Assembly (NCBI GenBank): GCA_009746045.1
Contig: RPFO01000080.1
Coordinates: 7,154,244-7,218,243 of the forward strand
DNA length: 64,000 nucleotides
Source: Mesostigma viride
Lineage: Eukaryota > Streptophyta > Mesostigmatophyceae > Mesostigmatales > Mesostigmataceae
Reading direction: 5' to 3'
The notes under the pieces are model-generated. The model saw nothing but the letters and a program-made list of their open reading frames with translations. It was not told the origin of the DNA and did no database searches. Positions 23,832 through 34,145 of this stretch are shown one piece after another (the first letter of the stretch is position 1; every line of letters starts with the position of its first letter). Both the position numbers and the translations under genes were made by a program.

Positions 23832-24227
23832 ATGAGCCAGCGGCGATCTTTTACTGCTCCTTCCCATTCTTCTAGCGATAATAGTCTAGCTAAATATTAC
23901 GTAGTGATTACTCCTCAATGGTCCTCCATTTTCCTTTCTTGGTCCGACGCTAGGAAATTGTCCAGCCAGAACCGTGTATACAACGTAATCAGGTATAAGA
24001 AATTTATGACCTTCGAAGAAGCTCAGCAGTTCCTTATAGACCATAGCCAATCAGATTTAGGCCTGCACGTACGCCCTATTCCTCATGGTCGTCCTCCCGT
24101 AGAAGCTCTAGTCTTTGCTACCCCTCCTTCTTCTCCCCCTAAACGGGCTGCATCTTCATCTACTTCAGATACTCCTCTCACTTTGGAGTTTGGCTCCCTA
24201 TCCATTACTGTTGTTAAAAAGGATTGA
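23832..24227 (+). CDS. RNase H1-type hybrid-binding (caulimovirus viroplasmin-like) domain protein
   Basis: A 131-residue ORF. Residues about 20-70 (YYVVITPQWSSIFLSW...YKKFMTFEEAQQFL) match the pattern of the RNase H1 N-terminal/viroplasmin fold, which binds RNA-DNA hybrids. The tail is Ser/Pro rich. It lies 90 bp upstream of gag in the same direction, so it is inferred to be the first gene of the gypsy element. It could assist reverse transcription by binding hybrids. No RNase H catalytic domain is attached here. Confidence 0.65.
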   Translation: MSQRRSFTAPSHSSSDNSLAKYYVVITPQWSSIFLSWSDARKLSSQNRVYNVIRYKKFMTFEEAQQFLIDHSQSDLGLHVRPIPHGRPPVEALVFATPPSSPPKRAASSSTSDTPLTLEFGSLSITVVKKD

Positions 24228-24317
24228 TTTTAATTTTGTTCTTGCTTCAGACCTTCAAGGTTTTTCCTTTTCCTTTGTTGCTTTCATCTAGATCCCTATT
24301 CCTTTACTTAATTAAAA

Positions 24318-24478
24318 ATGGATCCAGTGGGTGGTAACATGTCGCCTATACCTACCAACACTCCTACTATGAGTAATAATAATAATAATACTAACAACCA
24401 TAACAACAATCGTGGTAACCGACGGGACTCACTTGAAACGGTGCACCATCTCACCCCTCAAGGTAATCTTCGTACCTC
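24318..24478 (+). pseudogene. gag: gag, 5' fragment before the CACTA-like insertion
   Basis: The ATG at 24318 begins an Asn-rich gag N-terminus. The native frame stops being gag at 24479, where the giant element begins. The frame continues exactly at 53080 (codon TCA) if the insertion and one copy of the TC dinucleotide are subtracted. The role is the structural protein of the retrotransposon particle. Confidence 0.7.
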
Positions 24479-24534
24479 CACTATACTTTTCGTCCGAGGG
24501 TAGTAAAAATGATCCGAGGCGTAAATTACGAGGT
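24479..24534 (+). repeat. Left 56-bp terminal inverted repeat of the CACTA-like element
   Basis: Starts CACTATACTTTTCGTCCGAG; identical in inverted orientation to 53024-53079. Similarity stops after 56 bp. Confidence 0.95.
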
Positions 24535-24960
24535 GGTAATTTACTCCACTTTTACTCTTACCGTTTGCATAGGAGGTCGGATCTTTCTCGTAAGCTACGA
24601 GTTAGATCCGAGGTAAGATCCGACGTCGTAATTTACGATGTAGTAATTTACGATGTAGTAATTTACGAGGTAGTAATTTACGAGGTAGTAATTTACGAGG
24701 TAGTAATTTACGAGGTAGTAATTTACGAGGTAGTAATTTACAAGGTAGTAATTTACGACGTAGTAATTTACGAGGTAGTAATTTACGAGGTAGTAATTTA
24801 CGAGGTAGTAATTTACGAGGTAGTAATGTACGAGGTAGTAATGCGCGAGGTAGTAACTTACGAGGTAGTAATTTACGAGTTGATAGTCTACGAGCGGTTA
24901 AATTACGAGTTGGTAACTTACGTGCAGACCTCTACATATCGTAATTTACAAGTTGTAACT
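24535..24960 (+). repeat. Left subterminal 15-bp repeats
   Basis: About seventeen near-identical copies of GTAGTAATTTACGAG between 24620 and 24880, flanked by diverged copies. The ORF read through them (VVIYE repeats) is not a gene. Subterminal arrays like this bind accessory transposition proteins in plant CACTA elements. Confidence 0.85.
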
Positions 24961-25172
24961 TAAGATGTAGTTGTCTACTCTATACTATGTTTTTAATTTG
25001 TGCAATGTCCATCATCATTCATTTCATGAAATGAGCCTAAAAGAGTTTATTATTTCATATTTAAGCATAAAACAAAGTTTTTGTCTTAACTTCACCAATA
25101 TGTCTTCATTCTCACATTTCAGCCGATGTCCTTGTCGCATTTATAATACATTGAAACTCTAACACAAGACAT

Positions 25173-25224
25173 CAAGGAGACAACCATCGCAGGCCAGAAA
25201 TCGGGAGAATCCGGAGCATGGTAG
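25173..25224 (+). mobile_element. 52-bp retroposed tail inside the CACTA-like element
   Basis: Runs CAAGGAGACAACCATCGCAG to CATGGTAG, flanked by a perfect 10-bp duplication CACAAGACAT (25163-25172, 25225-25234). It is the same sequence as the LINE 3' tail at 20682. The insertion post-dates assembly of the CACTA-like element. Confidence 0.7.
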
Positions 25225-25342
25225 CACAAGACATGATCAGATAACCAAGTCGGCTGATGACATCCTTAAATATTTATTGGCTTTGCTATCATCCATTGGA
25301 TTGCGTGACAAACTCGCTCGAGGCACCAATGGGTGGGGTCTT

Positions 25343-26776
25343 CTACAAAGGTGCTGACTGGGGCTCGGCCGGCAGTGAGTGCGTGACATCCCCGCTCGCG
25401 GCGCCGATGGGTGTGGTCTCCTCGGCAGGTGCTGCTGTGCGCTCGCTTGGTGCGCTCGAGGCGCCGATGCTTGCGCGGGATTGCGAGTTTGCGCTTGCGT
25501 CAGAGTAGGGCCACGGGTTGTTTATGTTGTCGAACAAGACACGCGTTGGCACATTCCGGTAGTAAGCACGCGTCCTCGCCACCTCCTTGAAACATTCGTC
25601 CACGTCGTCCCACTCGCGCCTTGGCCCAGTCCGCATCAGGCTCAGCTTCTGGGACGCCTCGCGCACCTTCTTCTTGTCCCAGCACTTGGAGGCGATGTCT
25701 TCCCAATCTTCCCACAGCTCAGGCCGCTTGTCCCGCACCTCCTGCTTGTGGTGTCATCATCACACGGCAAGTACATTCATTTTAACCATGCATGCATTGA
25801 ACAAACAATATAAGTCATTGTTGGCATACAAAAACTAAATGTAGTGACATGCAGTTAGTCCTATGTACCAATGTGTTAAAGAAAGTAAGCGCATGCCACG
25901 AAACAATGATAAGAAGGCTGCTTACCTGCACCGTGAAGTGCAACATCTTCAGATAGTACAAAAGTACCACGCGGGCGAAGTCCTCCTTCAGCCATGCTGG
26001 AAGGTCTGCGTACTTCTTGATGCGATTGGTGGTGGCCGTCCCCACCAACCACGGCGTGTAGTCGTCAGACACCCGCATCAGGCCAAACTTGAACAAGTTG
26101 GACCGGTGGTTGGCCAGGCGCTTGATCAGCGCAGCCCGGACTTGAACGTAATCCTCCGCAGGAACCGAGTCGGCGGGGCTTCTCACGATGCCCGACTCCT
26201 GGAAGAACATGGCGATCGCGCCACGCAGACCCATCTCCCTGACGGACCGCTCCTGGTCCAGCTGAACGGCTTGCCCGACGTCAGGGCGAACGCTCAGGCA
26301 ATGCCTGGAGAGGTGTTCGACAGCTGCCGAAAAAGCTGGGGTCGTCTTCTGCAAACGTGCAATGTGCAAGATAGAGAAAGTGCGAAGTTAGAAATCTGGA
26401 ATAATGAATCGTGTAAAGCAAAAAAGTTCAGCAAATAAGCTATAAAATGCGTAATGTGCTACCCACGAAATTCCTGGGCAGTTTGGTGCCCAGTCGCGTC
26501 ATGAGACTGGCGACGTCTTGTCTCAATGCCGCCACCTCCTGCCTGAGGCCCTCCTCCGCCCTGTTGGCCGCGATTTGCAAGTTCCTGCCGGCGGAGGTGG
26601 TGGCCGGTGCATCCGGGGGGGCGCCATATCGTCGTCCTCGCCGGAGGACGACGAGGAAGGGAATCGGATTCGGATTCGGATTCGGAGGAAGGCAACTGGC
26701 GGCTTTTCTTGCGCCGCCGGCCGATGTGCTCCTCCTCCCGCGACATCATGGCCTTCTTCTTGAGCTTGGGCGCCAT
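25343..26776 (-). CDS. Coiled-coil protein of the CACTA-like element, function unknown
   Basis: Exons 26776-26467, 26348-25926 and 25741-25343 join in phase 0 (GTGGGT and GTAAGC donors). The N-terminus is basic (MAPKLKKK...GRRRKKSR) with an acidic Ser-Glu-Asp stretch. A heptad region (AANRAEEGLRQEVAALRQDV) predicts a coiled coil. The middle and C-terminal exons contain conserved-looking Trp-rich segments (PAWLKEDFA, LWEDWEDIA). The first exon changes frame at a G7 run (26615-26621), so it is either mutated or mis-assembled. It is divergently paired with the transposase gene. By position and composition it could be the TNPA-like accessory DNA binder; no homology was recognised. Confidence 0.6.
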
Positions 26777-26829
26777 AGAAACTGATGAGCTGCGCGTAAA
26801 CGTCAACTGGAGTCACCTACGGTGGTGAA

Positions 26830-26895
26830 GACGTGAAGGCGCACTTTCAAATTTCGCGTGCACTCCTGGTGCACTGTCAAATTTCGCGTACACAC
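26830..26895. promoter_or_regulatory. Duplicated CAAATTTCGCGT motif in a divergent promoter
   Basis: CAAATTTCGCGTGCAC and CAAATTTCGCGTACAC occur about 31 bp apart, just upstream of the minus-strand coiled-coil gene. They may be binding sites for a regulator; this is inferred from duplication and position. Confidence 0.3.
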
Positions 26896-26999
26896 GTGGT
26901 TGCAGCCATCCGACGGCTACAACCCCAGTGGTCAGGGGCAAACCAAACATCGCACGGTACACGTTCTTGCGGCATCGCTGTCAGGTCACCCTTGCGGCA

Positions 27000-27370
27000 A
27001 CCCGCTGTTATACTGGCGGCAGTTGTGTACCACCCCCCTCCTTCCCACGGCAGGTACGCAGCCACTCGCTGTTGTGCTGGCTGCAATTGTGTATCACTTG
27101 TACGGTATTTGTGTATCACTTGTCCTCCTTCCCACGGCAGGTACGCAGCGACCCGCTGTTGTCCTGGCTGCAATTGTGTATCACTTGTACGGTATTTGTG
27201 TATCACTTGTAGCGTATTTGTGTATCACTTGTCCTCCTTCCCACGGCAGGTACGCAGCGACCCGCTGTCGACCTGGCTGCAATTGTGTATCACTTGTACG
27301 GTATTTGTGTATCACTTGTACGGTATTTGTGTATCACCCCCCTCCTTCCCGCGGCAGTTGTGTACCACCT
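27000..27370 (+). promoter_or_regulatory. Promoter minisatellite, cluster 1 (coiled-coil gene / transposase)
   Basis: Repeats built from GTGTATCACTTGTACGGTATTT plus CTCCTTCCCACGGCAGGTAC and a GACCCGCTGTT...GGCTGCAATT segment. The array lies between two divergent genes and ends about 145 bp before the transposase ATG. The same family occurs in the two other divergent promoters of the element (35267-35796, 47585-47946). Confidence 0.6.
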
Positions 27371-27514
27371 TCGGTTTAGTTAGGTATTGGTGTAAGCCTC
27401 GTGTTGTAATTGCTGTACGTCCATGGCGTTTGTTGCAACTGGAGGTGTATACAATATTAATGGGACGACACTGCATGGCAACGATGCGCACGGAATTGTC
27501 AGCCTGACAAGCAA

Positions 27515-30500
27515 ATGAGCTGGCTGAAGACTCGTCGATCTCAGGCATATTACAAGTCCCCCCAAAAGTCGTTCGTAGGTGAGGCCCTTGAACGTTCTCG
27601 TCGTCAGGCACCCTTCTCGTTCCCCGATATCGGTCCACAACCGCTCGTCGCGCGCCCCAATGTCGGTGCCTCCTGGTCCGTTCCCAGCGGCGGGAACGAC
27701 GGAGCCAAACGGCGAAGGCTGTTTGGTGAGCCACGCCAGGAATGCCCGCAAGGTGAACAGCTGTTGAAGACCGCCGAAGCTGTTGAAGTGGCTGAAGTGG
27801 ATACACGGTCGCCGGAGCCCGATGCGGCGGGCATGGAAGGCGTAGAGCCTGCTGAGCCGCGCCCTGATGACTCAATGGAGGAGGAATGGGGGGCGATGGC
27901 GGAGGAGGAGTTTACGGCAGACGGTGGGGCAGGGGGGGCGATGGCGGAGGAGGGGCTTACGACAGACGGTGGGGGAGGAACGGCTGGTGATGTTGAGGCC
28001 GGCGCCGGCCGTGCATCAAGAAACCCATGGGCATGGTCTAAGCCGTTGTCTGGGAACGCGGATTTTACACAGGCTTCGCTTTTCTGCATAGCCACGGAGT
28101 TTGGTCTTCCTGATAAGTGCATCGAAGCGTTTCAGGAACTGGCGAAGCACCCACAATACAGTGTGACCAGCCACGGGGAGTTCGGCGTGGCTAGGAGACG
28201 GTCATTGGAGAAGGGCCTGCCCCTTGCGGACGCACTGACTGTGAATTGGGTCCCAGCGGAGGCAGAGGGCGATCCTTTGCGTGAGGCAGTCAAGTTCACT
28301 TACATCAGCATACAGTCAACGCTATCCGCTCTGCTGCAGAATGAGTCGTTCACGGGGAAACTGTTGCTAGAACACGAGATGAATGAGGATCGGCGTGTGT
28401 GGACTTTCAATCAGACCCAGTTTTACAACACCCATCCAACAGTTCAACAACAGGAGGTGCAGCTTCCCGCCTTGGCAGCAAGTTCCAGTGAGAAGCGGCA
28501 GAGTGTCGTCCGCATTGGGGACACCATCATGGTGTTAATGGACAACAACAAGGGGCAGCGAAAGCGAGAAGAACTTTGCCTTGTCCGCGCTGTCTTCATG
28601 CAAGTAAACGCTGACGGTACTCGTGAGCCATGGGCGAAAGTCCGGTAAGTGGCACGGATGGTGCTTTTGTGTCGATGTACACTCATCATGATATGCCCTT
28701 GGGATTGCACATGCTGAGTTAATTGCATTCTGCTGAAAACAGATTGGTGTCTGTCCGGGCTCCCTTGTTGGTTGGTACCAGTTGACCACTATAAACTGCC
28801 GTAATGGGCATGCATCCGGGCCAGTGCAAGCATGGTTATTAAACTGGGTTGTGGGAAGTGCAATGTTTGCACCATATATCAAGTATGATGACAGTGTTTA
28901 TGCAGCAATGTGGTGTGTTTAGAGACCAAATAATGTCGTAGCCTTTTTGGTCCTGCATGAGCGCAAAGTTCCGAACACTATTTTCCCGAGGTTAGCCACT
29001 CCTCGGCATCCTCGGCATCCTAAATTGAGACCACGCATGCGCAGGATGACACAGAGTGCACTACATTTGGTGGGAGGATATTGACGTGTGCACGTCCAGC
29101 ACGCTTGGATGGATCTAGTATTGTATATTGATGACAATCCTATAGTATTTGCCCGCCGTCATGATGCCTGCAGGTTCTTCTACCGCGCAAGGGATTGTCC
29201 GGGGGGACCGTACCGCGGGATGCCGATCGTGTCAGTGAGGTCTTCTGGACGAAGCATGAGCAGGAGATCTCTTTACTGAACTACGGGGGTCACATTGACG
29301 TGGTTGGCGTCCGTAAGTGGAGGAAATTTGCCGAGGCTGACCGAGAGGGCGGGCGAGTGTTCTTCATGCGCAGGTCGTACAACCTGTCCCCGGACAAGCC
29401 TCGGTACAAGAGGCTGAGATTCTCTAGATGGGAAGCCGAATTCCGCTGTTACCGCCCTTCTAAGGATGGTCTACGCATCCTATATTTGGTAGTGGCGTTG
29501 TGGGATGACTCATTTGAGGAGTATCTCCATCGGCATGGGACGCTGGAAGCGCATTTGTTCACTGTTCTGAACATCGAGCGCGCCGACAACAAGTCAAGAG
29601 ACATGATCTTCCCCATCACCGTGAGAGATACACATGTGCCACGAGAGGCAGTCCTTGAGTGTCTTGTGGAGGACATGGATGCGATGGCAGAGGGCGTGCC
29701 CATGCTTGTGAAGTTTCCCAATACGCCAATGGAGCGGTGGGAAATCCGTGTCGCGAACCTGAACGTGATGGATTCGGCCGCCCGCAACGGCGCGATGGGG
29801 CACAAGGGTTGCACCGGCGACAAAGTGAGTGATGTTGTCACGTAGCTTGGTTCGGGGTGCTGCCCATGTGACCTTGATGTATTGGGAAGCTGTGTTGGTT
29901 TGTTATCACCGTAACCATCAGGCCTTCTTTTATTTCTGCGTACCTTGGTGTGCGGCGCATTGTGGGTGTGTGCGCCACTGCAGGGATGCCCCTTTTGCAA
30001 CGTTCACCACGACGACTGGGCGGATGCGACGGTGGACGTGGCGGAGTACATGCGCAGTGAGAAGCAAACGGCGGAAATATTGGAGGAGATGGAGGGCATG
30101 GCGACGGCCACGGCACGGAAAGAGAAGGCGAAGGAGACCGGGGTGATGTATCAGCCGCTGTGGCCTTGGCGGGAGCTTCGATTCTTTGACCGCTACCGGC
30201 AGTATCCGATGGATATCTTTCACAATCTGACGTTGGGTCTATGTAAGCAGGTGGCTCGCTACCTCGAGGAGGATGGAATTCCCACTCGCCAGCACCCGGA
30301 GTTGGATGCTTGGGTAAGCGCACACCCCACGCGCGTCGGGAGCCGGCTGCCGCAGGGGAAAGCTTTTACCTTGTATCCACATTACAAGGGAATGGAGCTG
30401 CTGACCCTACTGTTCCAAATGCCTTTTGCACTTCCCATGCTGCTGCTGAGGAGGCGGAATGAGGGAGATGATAAGGAGAAAAGGAAGGCCCGGCGGATCA

Positions 30501-32073
30501 GCAAGATGGTGATGCACCTCGCCAAGTGGGCGCAGATGATGCTTGGTCCCGTTACGTCTCCAATCTACAACTTGGCTGCTGACAACGTCTACGCCACTTT
30601 TCAAGAGTGTTTCGGCACCTTGTGGCCGCGTGGCAGCCTTGCAGGAAAGGGTCCTGGGGCAATGGCTGAGGCAGCGGATGGCGACGAAAAGAAGAAAAAC
30701 GCGGAGAAGAAGAAGAAGAACGCGGAGAAGAAGAAGAAGAGGATGGCACGCCAAGACAATGCCGCCAGCCATAACGTCCACATACCGCGCCATGCTTTGG
30801 CACAGACTGACGATGTGGGTCGTATCTGGTCCTTGGGCCCGCATGAATTTGAGGGGTACCACTTATTCCTGAAATCTCTCATGGAGTCCATGGCCAAATG
30901 CCACAGCAAGGAGCCGGGGCGTTACTTGCTGCAGAAACTACAGGGCTACTTGGCGTGGCAGTCAATGCTGGTTAAGGAGACATCCCAGCTCGATGAACGC
31001 GTGCTGCAAACCTTGCAGGAAAGCAGGATGTTCAACAAGCTGTATCCCAAAGCGGCCGCGACTGGTAGTGGCGCGAGTGGCGGTCCTTCTGGGCGGGAGG
31101 TGTGGGTGCGGCAAGGGGCGACTTTTCCAACGGTCATACACGAGCGCTGCGCGTTGGGGCGCATCGAGCAGGTGAGGAAACGCATGGGCGCTGTTGCTAT
31201 GGCTGCGCTGGCGCTAGGGCTAGGGCATTCCTTGGTGTGCTGGGCCGACCCAGCATTTCCGTTCATATGCCCAGGCTAACAACGGCACTTGTGTGTTTTG
31301 CATGTGGTGCTGTGTGTGTGCAGGTCATGGGGGGCATGCCTTGCGGCCGTAACCCTAAGTCAACACCTACGTTGGCGGAAATTGGCGCTGACAAGCAGAC
31401 GGTGGACGAGCTTCTCGCCCCGCTGGGCTGTCCACCCTGGGATGAAGCAACTGGCAGCGTGAAGGTTTATGCTAGTGCAGTAGTCGGTGCCAGGACCATT
31501 ACGACTGGGGAGGTCAGGTGCTTCCACACTGATGCATACCCGGAAGGTCAAGTGGCGACGGCAGACTCATTGGCATACCAGGCGGCGGACAATGTGGACG
31601 CTGAATTTTGGTTTGCTGAGGTTGGCACCATCTTCATGCTGACGCCTGCTGAGGGGGCCATGGGGAGCATGTGGTTTGTCCCGATTTGGTTTGAGTCAGG
31701 GAATGCAGAGGACGTTCAGGGCAAGCCCATGTTCAACATGGACGAAACTTGGACGGACTGTCCTGTGTTCACCAAAGACATGACACTGTCCTCGCAGTGG
31801 AAAGCCAACGGGAAGTATCCACAGCCTCTGTCCTACCTGGGGTCACAGGTCCGACTGTTGCATCAGTGCTGGCGGCGTGGTTGCGAAACCAAATGCAAAG
31901 TAAAGCATGTGGCGGCACGTGTAGGTGACACCACATCAGAACCAGTCCTACAGGTGAAGCACGACCACCTTGGGAACAACCACTATGTGCTGGATGCGTT
32001 TGATTGGGCGTGCCCAGCGTACTATCGTGACCTGCACATGGGGGGCGTGACGGACCAGCATGGGAAACGATGA
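27515..32073 (+). CDS. Tnp2-like DDE transposase with internal BAH-like domain
   Basis: Exons 27515-28644, 29174-29824, 29994-31171 and 31324-32073 (donors GTAAGT, GTGAGT, GTGAGG; acceptors CTGCAG, CTGCAG, GTGCAG); about 1235 residues. The N-terminus is acidic. A BAH-like domain spans the exon 1-2 junction (VRAVFMQ...WAKVRFFYRA...SEVFWTKHE...VVGVRKW). Tnp2-type core motifs follow: LWDDSFEEYLHR (first Asp), NLNVMDSAARN (second Asp), GCPFCN zinc pair, YPMDIFHNLTLGLCKQ, then HEFEGYHLF (candidate Glu). A frameshift of one base lies at a G6 run (29201-29206) inside the BAH region. It would cut and reinsert the element at its CACTA ends; BAH domains read nucleosomes or histone marks. The Tnp2 assignment is from motif order, not a search. 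Confidence 0.7.
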
Positions 32074-32125
32074 CCTGCATAGGATGGCCGTGTCAGATAA
32101 TCACGGCATTTTGTAACGTAGGGAG

Positions 32126-32690
32126 CCAGTGTATTTATATTGTTGGCCATGGGGCTGAGGTTGTGAGCATCCCATTCGTCATGCTCGTGCCCAGTTTGCG
32201 TGTGCCCAGTTTTGGGGACATTGTATTTATATTGTTGGCCATGGGGCTGAGCTAGGTTGTGAGCATCCCATTCGTCATGCGAGGGCCCAGTTTGCGGTGC
32301 CCAGTTTTGGGGACATTGTATTTATATTGTTGGCCATGGGGCTGAGGTTGTGAGCATCCCATTCGTCATGCTCGTGCCCAGTTTGCGGTGCCCAGTTTTG
32401 GGGACATTGTATTTATATTGTTGGCCATGGGGCTGAGGTTGTGAGCATCCCATTCGTCATGCTCGTGCCCAGTTTGCGTGTGCCCAGTTTTGGGGACATT
32501 GTATTTATATTGTTGGCCATGGGGCTGAGGTTGTGAGCATCCCATTCGTCATGCTCGTGCCCAGTTTGCGTGTGCCCAGTTTTGGGGACATTGTATTTAT
32601 ATTGTTGGCCATGGGGCTGAGGTTGTGAGCATCCCATTCGTCATGCTCGTGCCCAGTTTGCGTGTGCCCAGTTTTGGGGACATCCTATTG
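32126..32690 (+). repeat. 92-bp tandem repeat, about six copies
   Basis: Units containing GTGCCCAGTTTTGGGGACAT and TTGTTGGCCATGGGGCTGAG start about 50 bp after the transposase stop codon. They probably form part of its 3' untranslated region or terminator zone. Confidence 0.9.
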
Positions 32691-33193
32691 TGATGTTTTT
32701 CTGTATTCATATACGTGGTAAGGGAACGACCCATTAGGAAATTATCTGAGACTTTGCAATTGAAGTCGGACAAGTTCTATGCTCCATGTACACTGCATGA
32801 TACACCTGGATATCAAATATTACATAACTTGGTTAAGGTTTCGTTCCATCACTCCGAGGGCTCCTGATCTGTGGCTCGCCAATGGGAGCACGAGTTTAAG
32901 TAATTGATGTGACCTTTTGTGGATGCCCTACCTAACGCGAAGGCATGATCATCTTCCCATGCAGTGAGCAGTTTAATTGAACCTGGGGCCAGTCTTTTTA
33001 AGGCAACGAGACAAGTGGGGCGTCATATTAATAGGTACATGAATTAATTAGTTAATGAGGAACATCACTCCGTTGGGAGTCAATGGAGCACATATCCCTG
33101 AGAAGGGGCATATGGCTTTAAAGACATCCTGGGCTACTTCATGCAAGGGTGGTTACTTCATGCAAGGTTAACGTCGTGCTCCCTTTCTGCTTG
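32691..33193. other. Intergenic stretch with dispersed-repeat fragments
   Basis: Around 33065-33135, CTCCGTTGGGAGTCAATGGA followed by GGGGCATATGG recurs at 50455-50525. A looser GGGAGCACGAGTTTAA motif (near 32885) recurs near 45540. No gene. Confidence 0.45.
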
Positions 33194-33985
33194 ATGGATG
33201 GATGGATGGATGGATGGATGGATGGATGGATGGATGGGTGGGTGGGTGGGTGGGTGGGTGGATGGATGGATGGATGGATGGATGGATGGATGGATGGGTG
33301 GGTGGGTGGGTGGGTGGGTGGGTGGGTGGTGGGTGGGTGGGTGGGTGGGTGGGTGGGTGGGTGGGTGGGTGGGTGGGTGGGTGGGTGGGTGGGTGGGTGG
33401 GTGGGTGGGTGGGTGGGTGGGTGGGTGGGTGGGTGGGTGGGTGGGTGGGTGGGTGGGTGGGTGGGTGGGAGGGTGGGTGGGTGGGTGGGTGGGTGGGTGG
33501 GTGGGTGGGTTGGTGGGTGGGTGGGTGGATGGATGGATGGATGGATGGATGGATGGATGGATGGGTGGGTGGGTGGGTGGGTGGGTGGGTGGGTGGGTGG
33601 GTGGGTGGGTGGGTGGGTGGGAGGGTGGGTGGGTGGGTGGGTGGGTGGGTGGGTGGGTGGGTGGGTGGATGGATGGATGGATGGATGGATGGATGGATGG
33701 ATGGGTGGGTGGGTGGGTGGGTGGGTGGGTGGGTGGGTGGGTGGGTGGGTGGGTGGGTGGGTGGGTGGGTGGGTGGGTGGGTGGGTGGGTGGGTGGGTGG
33801 GTGGGTGGGTGGGTGGGTGGGTGGGTGGTGGGTGGGTGGGTGGGTGGGTGGGTGGGTGGGTGGGTGGGTGGGTGGGTGGGTGGGTGGTGGGTGGGTGGGT
33901 GGGTGGGTGGGTGGTGGGTGGGTGGGTGGGTGGGTGGGTGGGTGGGTGGGTGGGTGGGTGGTGGGAGGGTGGGTGGGTGGGTGGT
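33194..33985. repeat. GGAT/GGGT tetranucleotide block array
   Basis: Homogeneous runs of GGAT alternate with runs of GGGT (about four GGAT blocks), with rare GGGA and GGT variants. The MDGW/VGGW ORFs through it are artefacts of the repeat. Confidence 0.95.
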
Positions 33986-34145
33986 GGACTACTTACACAA
34001 TACAATAATCTAGTGCTTAACGGTTGGGGGATGATGCAGACGATATTTGTTTAAACTTTTGTGTAATTATTTTCTAATGAGATTAGCATAGTACTCCGTG
34101 GCATGCCTTGGCGCATGACACGCAAGTACTTACTTACTTACTTAC

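Noticed and set aside
24620-24880. Possible CRISPR-like array of regular repeats.
   Set aside because: Units are contiguous without unique spacers, and the context is eukaryotic.
24412-24963. ORF with VVIYE pentapeptide repeats.
   Set aside because: Read through the 15-bp subterminal repeats of the CACTA-like element.
26833-27507. ORFs with repeated CVSLVRYLCITC-like peptides (also at 35242-35820 and 47569-48162).
   Set aside because: The same promoter minisatellite translated; the frames change with orientation and lie upstream of the real genes.
33139-34054. ORFs of MDGW/VGGW and THPP repeats.
   Set aside because: Artefacts of the GGAT/GGGT array, open in several frames at once.
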